DNA of 64,000 nucleotides from Pseudoxanthomonas sp. J35. GTDB lineage: Bacteria > Pseudomonadota > Gammaproteobacteria > Xanthomonadales > Xanthomonadaceae. Position 1 is the first letter of the stretch, and each line of letters opens with the position of its first letter. Shown in pieces: positions 1-8,901 of this stretch. The stretch lies in contig NZ_AZVB01000003.1 of the NCBI RefSeq assembly GCF_000513995.1, positions 124,001 through 188,000 on the forward strand, read 5' to 3'. The translations under genes and the position numbers were made by a program. Below the pieces are notes generated by a model. It was not told the DNA's origin and ran no database searches. It was given only the letters and a program-made list of their open reading frames with translations.

Positions 1-540
1 CTGGTGGTGACCCCGGCCGCCGGCGACAGCGCCGCCGATGCGCGCCTGGCCCAGGCGCTGGAGGCGCTGCCGGAAGCCGACCTGGTCCAGCACGACGCGG
101 TCTGGCGCCGGCGCCTGGATGCCTGGCTGGCGTTCGGCCAGCGCGTGGTCCTGGTGCTGTCGCTGCTGCTGGGGCTGGGCGCGCTGCTGGTGGTCGGCAA
201 CACCGTGCGCCTGGACATCCAGGCGCGGCGCGAGGAAATCGGCGTGCTGCAGCTGCTGGGCGCCAGCGACGGCTTCATCCGCCGGCCGTTCCTGTACCTC
301 GGGGTCTGGTACGGCCTGGGCGCGGGGCTGCTGGCCCTGGCCCTGCTGGCGGGGGCGGGCGCCGCCCTGGACCAGCCGCTGGCCACCCTCACTGCCAGCT
401 ACGGGAGCCAGTTCTCGCTCAAGGGGCTGGATGTCCTGCACGGGTCGATGGTATTGGTTGGGACCGTCCTGCTGGGGTGGCTGGGGGCTTGGGCGGTCAC
501 TGGGCATTTCCTCCGGCAGACCCGGCCCACGGAGACCTGA
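1..540 (+). CDS. ftsX: Cell division ABC transporter permease FtsX, C-terminal part
   Basis: The reading frame is open from the first base, so the 5' part of the gene lies outside the window; about 179 codons remain. The visible piece holds three hydrophobic segments typical of the last membrane-spanning block of FtsX. The conserved cytoplasmic loop RREEIGVLQLLGASDGFIRR sits between the first two of them. FtsX is the membrane partner of the ATPase FtsE at the septal ring and controls periplasmic murein hydrolases. The gene ends with TGA overlapping the ATG of the next gene, so the two are probably translationally coupled. The nearby rpoH supports the assignment, since ftsEX and rpoH lie close together in many gammaproteobacteria. 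Confidence 0.9.
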   Translation: MVVTPAAGDSAADARLAQALEALPEADLVQHDAVWRRRLDAWLAFGQRVVLVLSLLLGLGALLVVGNTVRLDIQARREEIGVLQLLGASDGFIRRPFLYLGVWYGLGAGLLALALLAGAGAALDQPLATLTASYGSQFSLKGLDVLHGSMVLVGTVLLGWLGAWAVTGHFLRQTRPTET

Positions 541-1370
541 TGGCAGTCCGAGAGCTCAAGCACCTGATCAGCGATGCGCCGCGGGTGATGGTGGCCGACG
601 GCTCGAAGCTGGTCCGCAAGCTGATCGGCGACGTGCTGCAGCGCGCGCTCCCGGGCGTGGAGGTGGTCGGCTGTGCCAGCGTCGCCGAGGCGCGCGCGGC
701 GCTGGAGGCCGGTGCGGTCGACCTGGTCACCACCGCGCTGGCGTTGCCCGACGGCGACGGCCTGGAGCTGGCCCGCAGCGTGCGCGAGGCCGCGGGGCAG
801 GCCTACGTGCCGGTGATCGTCGTGTCCGGCGACGCGCAGCAGCACCTGATCGAGCGCCGCTTCACCGAGTTCGTCACCGACTACTTCGACAAGTCGCTGG
901 GCCACGACGCGCTGGCCGAGTTCATCCGCGGCTACGTGCAGCCGCAGCCGATCGAAGGCGCCACCGTGCTGTACATCGAGGACAGCCGGGTGGTGGCCGA
1001 GGCGACCAAGCGCATGCTCGAGCGCCAGCAGCTCAAGGTCATCCACGTGCTCACCGCCGAGGAGGCCTTCGCGCTGCTGACCGCCGAGTCGCTGGGCCGC
1101 ATCCCCGAACGCATCGACCTGGTGCTCACCGACGTCACCCTCAAGGGCGAACTGAGCGGGCGCGACGTGGTCGAGCGCATCCGCGTCGACTTCGCCTACG
1201 GCAAGCGCCGCCTGCCGGTGCTGGTGATGACCGGCGACGGCAACCGCCACAACCAGTCCGGGCTGCTCAAGTCCGGCGCCAACGACCTGGTGCAGAAGCC
1301 GATCGAGGAACGCCTGCTGGTCACCAAGGTGCTGTTCCAGCTGCGCGTGGCCCGGCTGGAGCGCCGCTGA
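540..1370 (+). CDS. Response regulator with two receiver domains, the first degenerate
   Basis: The protein has 276 residues when started at the ATG that overlaps the ftsX stop (TGATG). It consists of two CheY-like receiver domains and no recognisable output domain. The C-terminal receiver looks intact: acidic pair in VLYIEDSR, phospho-acceptor Asp in DLVLTDVTL, Thr in VLVMTGDG and Lys in LVQKPI. In the N-terminal receiver the matching segment reads DLVTTALAL, with Ala where the acceptor Asp should be, so it probably cannot be phosphorylated. Such proteins usually work as phosphorelay or protein-interaction modules. No sensor kinase is adjacent. The target is unknown. Confidence 0.8.
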   Translation: MAVRELKHLISDAPRVMVADGSKLVRKLIGDVLQRALPGVEVVGCASVAEARAALEAGAVDLVTTALALPDGDGLELARSVREAAGQAYVPVIVVSGDAQQHLIERRFTEFVTDYFDKSLGHDALAEFIRGYVQPQPIEGATVLYIEDSRVVAEATKRMLERQQLKVIHVLTAEEAFALLTAESLGRIPERIDLVLTDVTLKGELSGRDVVERIRVDFAYGKRRLPVLVMTGDGNRHNQSGLLKSGANDLVQKPIEERLLVTKVLFQLRVARLERR

Positions 1371-1402
1371 CCCATGCCCATGCAGTACCCGCGGTCCGCT
1401 CG

Positions 1403-2155
1403 ATGAGCGACGTCCCCGTTTCCGTGGACGACGCGGCCGCGCGCGCGGCGATCCGGCTGGAGCCGTCGTGGAAGGACCGCATCGGCGACTGGCTGCTGCG
1501 CCCGGACATGCGCGCGCTGTCGGAGTTCCTGCGCCAGCGCAAGGCGGCCGGGGCGCGGGTCTATCCGCCCGGACCGCAGCTGTTCGCCGCGTTCGACGCC
1601 ACGCCGTTCGACCAGGTCAAGGTCGTCATCCTCGGCCAGGATCCGTACCACGGCCCGGGCCAGGCGCACGGGCTGTGCTTCTCGGTGCTGCCGGGCGTGG
1701 CGGTGCCGCCGTCGCTGGACAACATCTTCAAGGAGATCCGCCAGGAACTGGGGATCGAACGGCCCGACCACGGCTGCCTGCTGCCATGGGCGCGGCGCGG
1801 GGTGCTGCTGCTCAACGCCGTGCTGAGCGTGGAGGAGGGCCGTGCCGGCGCGCACCAGGGCAAGGGCTGGGAGGGCTTCACCGACCATGCCATCGAGACC
1901 CTGGCGCGGGAGCGCGAGGGCCTGGTGTTCCTGCTGTGGGGCAGCTACGCCCAGGCCAAGGGCAAGGTCATCGATCCGCGCCGCCACAAGGTGCTGAAGG
2001 CGCCGCATCCGTCGCCGCTGTCGGCGCACCGCGGGTTCTTCGGCTGCGGGCACTTCGCGGCGACCAACGAGTACCTGGTCCGGCGGGGCCAGGCGCCCAT
2101 CGACTGGTCGCTGCCGCCGCGGGCGGAGGTCGAGGTATTGCTCCGCGCGGACTGA
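1403..2155 (+). CDS. ung: Uracil-DNA glycosylase, family 1
   Basis: This 250-residue protein excises uracil from DNA as the first step of base-excision repair. The catalytic motif GQDPYHGPGQAHG carries the water-activating Asp. The C-terminal HPSPLSAHRGFFG motif is the minor-groove and leaving-group loop of family 1 enzymes. Length is close to the family norm of about 225-250 residues. The ATG at 1403 was chosen because the protein then begins a short distance before the conserved SWKDRIGDWLLRPDM segment; upstream codons in the same open frame are non-coding shadow of the regulator gene. It lies 32 bases after the regulator gene and may be read with it. A terminator-like hairpin follows. Confidence 0.95.
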   Translation: MSDVPVSVDDAAARAAIRLEPSWKDRIGDWLLRPDMRALSEFLRQRKAAGARVYPPGPQLFAAFDATPFDQVKVVILGQDPYHGPGQAHGLCFSVLPGVAVPPSLDNIFKEIRQELGIERPDHGCLLPWARRGVLLLNAVLSVEEGRAGAHQGKGWEGFTDHAIETLAREREGLVFLLWGSYAQAKGKVIDPRRHKVLKAPHPSPLSAHRGFFGCGHFAATNEYLVRRGQAPIDWSLPPRAEVEVLLRAD

Positions 2156-2178
2156 GGGCCGCGAGCCGCGACGCAGAA

Positions 2179-2205
2179 CGGCCGGGGTGCCGGCCGGGGT
2201 TTTGT
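2179..2205 (+). terminator. Hairpin with T-rich tail after ung
   Basis: CGGCCGG and CCGGCCG pair around a four-base loop, followed by GGGGTTTTGTT. This fits a rho-independent terminator for the ung transcript, although four G separate the stem from the T run. Confidence 0.6.
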
Positions 2206-2241
2206 TGATATCAATGAAACGATCAGTAGATCCTACTGGTC
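2205..2241. promoter_or_regulatory. Palindromes upstream of the doxX-pirin operon
   Basis: Two dyads lie in an unusually AT-rich patch about 100 bases before doxX. TTGATATCAA (2205-2214) is a perfect palindrome. GATCAGTAG-ATC-CTACTGGTC (2221-2241) is an inverted repeat with one mismatch. The arrangement resembles an operator for a dimeric regulator, but no regulator gene is adjacent and the protein that binds is unknown. Confidence 0.4.
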
Positions 2242-2336
2242 TTTATTTCATTCGTGAATGCAATCATCCTGTCGGCCAATCGCAGGGCGCCCCCGATCCG
2301 CACGCCGCCGGATCCGCCCCGCGCATCGAGGCCGAC

Positions 2337-2746
2337 ATGAACCATCTCTACGCATTGCTGGGCCGCATCGGCCTGTCGCTGATCTTCATCGTTTCCGGCT
2401 GGGGCAAGCTGGCCGCCTATGCCGGTACCCAGCAGTACATGGAAAACATGGGCGTGCCGGGCGCGCTGCTGCCGCTGGTGATCGCCCTGGAAATCGGCGG
2501 GGGGCTGGCGGTGCTCGCCGGCATCTTCACCCGCAGCGCCTCGCTGGCCCTGGGCGCGTTCTCGCTGGCCACCGGACTGCTGTTCCATACCCACTTCGCC
2601 GACCCGAACCAGTTCATCCACCTGATGAAGAACGTGGCCCTGGCCGGCGGCTTCCTGATGCTGGCCGCCAACGGCGCCGGCGCCTTCAGCATCGACGCCT
2701 GGCGCCACGACCGCCGCATTTCCACCCTGACCCCCCGAGGTGCCCT

Positions 2747-2750
<4 letters not shown>
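2337..2750 (+). CDS. DoxX family membrane protein
   Basis: This 137-residue protein has four hydrophobic segments and the DoxX-type start with LGRIGLSLIFIVSGWGKL. Members of this family are small inner-membrane proteins, often linked to oxidative or thiol stress; the biochemical role is mostly unproven. The ATG at 2337 places the conserved first helix right at the N terminus; longer in-frame starts would add non-conserved residues. The stop overlaps the GTG start of the pirin gene (GTGA), so the two are clearly one operon. The palindromes at 2205-2241 are candidates for its control. Confidence 0.85.
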
Positions 2751-3457
<707 letters not shown>

Positions 3458-3474
3458 GGCCACCCCGGACTTAT

Positions 3475-3499
3475 GGCAGGGGCCCTTGAAACCCCTGCC
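3475..3499 (+). terminator. Hairpin after the pirin gene
   Basis: GGCAGGGG (3475-3482) and CCCCTGCC (3492-3499) form a perfect 8-bp stem with a nine-base loop, shortly after the pirin stop. There is no T tract, so it may stabilise the transcript end instead of terminating it. Confidence 0.4.
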
Positions 3500-3593
3500 G
3501 GACGACCTCACATGGGATTGACGGACGGCGGCGCACCATGGCTCTGGCTGCGCCCGTCGCCGTTCAGAATTCGCAAGGTAACCTATTGATCTT

Positions 3594-3648
3594 GAATGGT
3601 CTCCCTGCGGCCTGGGACGTTGCATGGATGCAATGCAGGGAACCATTC
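3594..3648. promoter_or_regulatory. Long inverted repeat upstream of rpoH
   Basis: The left arm (3594-3608) and right arm (3635-3648) pair over 14 base pairs with a single bulged C at 3601. Inside it sits a second perfect dyad, TTGCAT-GG-ATGCAA (3620-3633). The structure lies just before the presumed rpoH promoter and start codon. It could be an operator, the leader of a longer transcript that folds, or a terminator for transcription entering from upstream. Confidence 0.5.
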
Positions 3649-3654
3649 CCGGTG

Positions 3655-3684
3655 TTAGCAGTCCAACCACCCGATTGCTAAGAT
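3655..3684 (+). promoter_or_regulatory. Candidate rpoH promoter
   Basis: TTAGCA (3655-3660) and TAAGAT (3679-3684) are separated by 18 bases and resemble sigma-70 -35 and -10 boxes. Transcription would begin at about the ATG at 3692, giving a leaderless mRNA. This is a pattern call only. Confidence 0.35.
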
Positions 3685-3691
3685 GGATGCC

Positions 3692-4570
<879 letters not shown>

Positions 4571-4592
4571 TCGCCGCTGCAGTGCGACACCG

Positions 4593-4622
4593 ACGGCCCG
4601 GGACCTCCCGGGCCGTTTTGTT
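4593..4622 (+). terminator. Rho-independent terminator after rpoH
   Basis: ACGGCCCGGGA and TCCCGGGCCGT form an 11-bp inverted repeat followed by TTTTGTTT. It ends the rpoH transcript. Confidence 0.8.
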
Positions 4623-4730
4623 TGTGCGAACCGGACGCGTCGCGCTCGCCCACCAGGCGCGCCGCGGCGCGCCATGACAGCCGGGCGCATCGCTGCGAGG
4701 CTTGCCCCCGACCCTGGAGTCCGACCTGCC

Positions 4731-5354
4731 GTGAGCCTGCTCCTGCTGCTGTTCGACCTGATCGGCACCTTCGTCTTCGCGCTCAGCGGCGGGACGCTGG
4801 CGGTGCGCTACCGGCTCGACTTCTTCGGCGTGCTGGTGCTGTCGTGCGCGGCGGCCGTATCCGGGGGGCTGGCGCGCGACGTGCTGATCGGCGCGCAGCC
4901 GCCGGCGGCGCTGGCCGACTGGCGCTACCTGGCCACGGCGATGCTCGCCGGCGTAGTGACCTTCTACCGCCACGAGGCGATCGAGCGCATGCGCAACCCG
5001 GTGCAGATCTTCGACGGCGCCGGCCTGGCGCTGTTCGCGGTGCTGGGCACGGGCAAGGCGCTGGACTTCGGCCTGTCGCCGTTCGCCGCGACCCTGCTGG
5101 GCATGCTCAGCGGCATCGGCGGCGGCGTCGCCCGCGACGTGCTGGTGGCGCGCACGCCGGTGGTGCTGCAGGCCGAGCTGTACGCGGTGGCGGCGCTGGC
5201 CGGTGGCGGCGTGGTCGCGCTGGCCGACGTGTTCGCGCTGCCACGCACGCCGGCGATGGCGCTCGGGGCGCTGGTCTGCTTCGGCCTGCGTTACATGGCG
5301 ATCCGCCATGGCTGGCACCTGCCGGCGGCGCGGCTGCCGGAAGACCGCGCCTGA
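4731..5354 (+). CDS. TRIC/UPF0126 family membrane channel protein
   Basis: About 207 residues with seven hydrophobic segments built as two repeats. Each repeat has the family signature: GGLARDVLIG near residue 45 and GGGVARDVLV near residue 130. Bacterial relatives of the trimeric intracellular cation channels share this fold and conduct monovalent cations; many are annotated as YadS/UPF0126. The GTG at 4731 was selected because homologues begin directly with the first helix (SLLLLLFDLIGTFVFALSGG) and a GGAG lies upstream at 4716. An ATG at 4674 would add 19 non-conserved residues. It stands alone after the rpoH terminator and converges on the next gene. Confidence 0.85.
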   Translation: MSLLLLLFDLIGTFVFALSGGTLAVRYRLDFFGVLVLSCAAAVSGGLARDVLIGAQPPAALADWRYLATAMLAGVVTFYRHEAIERMRNPVQIFDGAGLALFAVLGTGKALDFGLSPFAATLLGMLSGIGGGVARDVLVARTPVVLQAELYAVAALAGGGVVALADVFALPRTPAMALGALVCFGLRYMAIRHGWHLPAARLPEDRA

Positions 5355-5361
5355 GCGGCGC

Positions 5362-6642
5362 TCAACGCGGCGGCGCGTCGTCCCGGTCGCGGCCGAGGAT
5401 GATCCGCGCGCCGCGCTGGTAGCTCCAGTACGCCCACGCCCAGTTGAGCAGCACCGACAGGCGGTTGCGGAAGCCGATCAGGAAGAACACGTGCGCGGCC
5501 AGCCAGAACCACCAGGCCAGCACGCCCGACAGCTTGAAGCCGTGCAGGTCCACGACCGCGGCCATGCGGCCGATGGTGGCCAGGTTGCCGAAGTCGCGGT
5601 AACGGAACGCCGGCGCAGGCACGCCGCGCAGCCGCGCGCGCATCGCGGTGGCGACGTGCCGGCCCATCTGCTTGGCGGCCGGCGCCACGCCCGGCACCGG
5701 CGTGCCGTCCGGCCGCGACACCGCGGCGAGGTCGCCGGCGACGAACACGTGCGGGTACCCGGGCACCGACAGGTCCGGTTCCACCGGCACGCGCCCGGCG
5801 CGGTCCAGCGGCACGCCCAGCGAGCGTGCCAGCGGCGAAGCGGCCACGCCTGCGGCCCAGACGATGGTGCGCGAGCGCACGTACTCGTCGCCAAGGCGGT
5901 AGCCACCCGCATCGATCGCGGTGACCGGCACGCCGGTGCGCACCTCCACGCCCAGCTTCTCCAGTTGCCGCCGCGCCTTCTCCGAAAGATCCTCCGGGAA
6001 CGAGGCCAGTACCCGCGGGCCGGCCTCGAGCAGGCGCACGCGCGCGCTGGCCGGATCGATGTGGCGGAACTGGTCGCGCAGGGTGTGGCGGGCGATCTCG
6101 GCGAGGGTGCCGGCCAGTTCGACGCCGGTCGGGCCGCCGCCGACGATGGCGAAGTCCAGCCACGCCGCGCGCTCGACCGGATCCTCGCAGGCCTCGGCGC
6201 GTTCGAACGCCAGCAGCAGCTTGCGGCGCAGCTCCAGCGCATCGTCCAGCGACTTCAGCCCCGGCGCATGCACGGCCCATTCGTCGTGGCCGAAGTAGGC
6301 GTGGGTCGCGCCGGTGGCCAGCAGCAGGTAGTCGAACGCAAGCTCTGCACCATCGTCCAGCTTCACCGTGCGTGCGGCCGGATCGACCGCGGCCACTTCC
6401 GCCAGCCGCACTTCGGCGTTGGCCTGCCGGCGCAGGATGTAGCGCAGCGGCGCGGCGATGTCCGGCGCCGACAGCCCCGCGGTGGCGACCTGGTACAGCA
6501 GCGGCTGGAACAGGTGGTGGTTGCTGCGGTCGACCACGGTGATGCGCACCGGTGCATTTGCCAGCGCGCGGATCGCCCACAACCCGGCAAAGCCGCCGCC
6601 GACCACCACCACGTGCGGGACTTCGGGGCGTGCGGCCGGCAT
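5362..6642 (-). CDS. Type II NADH dehydrogenase / NAD(P)/FAD-dependent oxidoreductase
   Basis: The 426-residue protein carries two dinucleotide-binding folds: FAD-binding VVVGGGFAGLWA near residue 13 and NADH-binding FAIVGGGPTGVELAG near residue 165. The C terminus has amphipathic to hydrophobic helices (residues about 370-410, rich in Trp and Leu) that dock NDH-2 enzymes on the inner membrane. These enzymes pass electrons from NADH to quinone without pumping protons. Size and domain order fit NDH-2 of proteobacteria. A 17-base gap to the transporter gene upstream suggests cotranscription. Confidence 0.88.
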   Translation of the reverse strand: MPAARPEVPHVVVVGGGFAGLWAIRALANAPVRITVVDRSNHHLFQPLLYQVATAGLSAPDIAAPLRYILRRQANAEVRLAEVAAVDPAARTVKLDDGAELAFDYLLLATGATHAYFGHDEWAVHAPGLKSLDDALELRRKLLLAFERAEACEDPVERAAWLDFAIVGGGPTGVELAGTLAEIARHTLRDQFRHIDPASARVRLLEAGPRVLASFPEDLSEKARRQLEKLGVEVRTGVPVTAIDAGGYRLGDEYVRSRTIVWAAGVAASPLARSLGVPLDRAGRVPVEPDLSVPGYPHVFVAGDLAAVSRPDGTPVPGVAPAAKQMGRHVATAMRARLRGVPAPAFRYRDFGNLATIGRMAAVVDLHGFKLSGVLAWWFWLAAHVFFLIGFRNRLSVLLNWAWAYWSYQRGARIILGRDRDDAPPR

Positions 6643-6658
6643 GGGCGTCCTCGTCGGG

Positions 6659-7969
6659 TCAGTGGGGGTCGTGGTCGATCCGCGAATGCGTGCGCGTGTC
6701 CGGCATCAGCAGGTAGACCACCAGCGAGCCTGCGATACAGGCGGTGACGTACCAGTAGAAGCCGCTCTCGATGCCGTGGTGCTTGAACCACAGCGCCACG
6801 TACTCGGCGCTGCCGCCGAAGATGGCCACGGTCAGCGCGTAGGGCAGGCCTACGCCCAGCGCACGTACTTCCACCGGGAACAGTTCGGCCTTCACCACCG
6901 CGTTGATCGAGGTATAGCCGGTGACGATCACCAGCGCCGCCAGCACCAGCCAGAACGCCTCGCCGGCGCCTTGCACGGTCTGCAACCGCATCATGATCGG
7001 CACGGTGAACAGCGTGCCCAGCACGCCGAAGGCGACCAGCACCGGGCGCCGGCCGATGCGGTCCGACAGCGCGCCGACCACCGGCTGCAGCAGCATGTAG
7101 ATGAACAGCGTCGACGCGTTCACCCGGGCCGCGGCCTCGGTCGACAGCCCGGCACTGTTGACCAGGAACTTGTGCACGTACGTCGTGTAGGTATAGAACG
7201 CCAGGGTGCCGCCCATGGTCAGGCCGACCACGGTGAGCACCGCGCGTGGATGCCGCAGCAGCGCGCGCAGCGTGCCCTGCCTGCGCTGGTGCGCCGGCGA
7301 GTCGTCGGCCTCGCTGCGCACGAAGGACTCGGTCTCCAGCATGGTCCGCCGCAGCCACAGCGCCACCAGCGCGGCCAGCGCGCCGATCGCGAACGGGATC
7401 CGCCAGCCCCAGGCGCGCAGCTGCTCCGGCTCGAGCAGCGCCTGCAGCGACAGCAGTACGCCCAGCGCCAGCAGGTGGCCCAGCACCAGGGTCACGTACT
7501 GGAAGCTGGACCAGAAGCCCCGATGCCCGCGGCTGGCCATCTCGCTGAGGTAGGTGGCCGAGGTGCCGTATTCACCGCCCACCGAGAGGCCCTGCAGCAG
7601 GCGCGCCAGCACCAGCAGCACCGGCGCGGCGATGCCGATGCTGGCGTAGCCGGGCGTCAGCGCGATCAGCAGCGAACCGCTGCACATCATCCACACCGAC
7701 AGCAGCAGCGCCGCCTTGCGCCCATGGCGGTCGGCATGGCGGCCCAGCAGCCAGCCGCCGAGCGGGCGCATCAGGAAACCGACCGCGAAGATCGCCGCGG
7801 TCTTCAGCAGCTGGCTGGTGCGGTCGCCGCCGGGGAAGAACACCTCGGCGAAGTACAGCGAAAACGCGGCGTAGACGTACCAGTCGTACCACTCCACCAG
7901 GTTGCCGACCGAGCCGCTGAGGATGCTGCGCAGGCGCCGGGCGGGCGTGAGTTCGAGGGTCGCTACCAT
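6659..7969 (-). CDS. MFS transporter, metabolite:H+ symporter (MHS) family, KgtP-like
   Basis: A 436-residue protein with twelve predicted membrane segments. The start SGSVGNLVEWYDWYVYAAFS and the loop GWLLGRHADRHGRKAA are typical of the MHS branch of the major facilitator superfamily, which includes alpha-ketoglutarate permease KgtP, shikimate and proline transporters. Similarity looks closest to KgtP, so a dicarboxylate or oxo-acid is the likely cargo, but the substrate cannot be fixed from sequence. The ATG at 7969 is preferred over an upstream start that would add 29 low-complexity residues. It sits 16 bases before the NADH dehydrogenase gene and is divergent from the NYN-domain gene. Confidence 0.85.
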   Translation of the reverse strand: MVATLELTPARRLRSILSGSVGNLVEWYDWYVYAAFSLYFAEVFFPGGDRTSQLLKTAAIFAVGFLMRPLGGWLLGRHADRHGRKAALLLSVWMMCSGSLLIALTPGYASIGIAAPVLLVLARLLQGLSVGGEYGTSATYLSEMASRGHRGFWSSFQYVTLVLGHLLALGVLLSLQALLEPEQLRAWGWRIPFAIGALAALVALWLRRTMLETESFVRSEADDSPAHQRRQGTLRALLRHPRAVLTVVGLTMGGTLAFYTYTTYVHKFLVNSAGLSTEAAARVNASTLFIYMLLQPVVGALSDRIGRRPVLVAFGVLGTLFTVPIMMRLQTVQGAGEAFWLVLAALVIVTGYTSINAVVKAELFPVEVRALGVGLPYALTVAIFGGSAEYVALWFKHHGIESGFYWYVTACIAGSLVVYLLMPDTRTHSRIDHDPH

Positions 7970-8076
7970 GGCTGGATGATGGCATGACGGCGGCGGGGGA
8001 TGGCGCGGGCCGCGTCTTGCCGCCGCCGCTACGCCGCTGTGCCAGACTGCCGCCATCCCATTGCATACGGTGTCCC

Positions 8077-8823
<747 letters not shown>

Positions 8824-8868
8824 GGTCCGGCTTGCCGCGAGGGCTGACGGCTGCGTCCCGGCGGGTTT

Positions 8869-8897
8869 CCCGGATGCGCTTCGCTTATCCGGGCTAC
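8869..8897. repeat. GTAG-type REP palindrome, copy 1
   Basis: The arms CCCGGAT (8869-8875) and ATCCGGG (8887-8893) are followed by CTAC, so on the minus strand the element starts with GTAG. An identical 29-base copy lies at 38076-38104. This GTAG plus hairpin layout is that of the repetitive extragenic palindromes of Stenotrophomonas and Xanthomonas. Confidence 0.8.
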
Positions 8898-8901
8898 GGG
8901 G

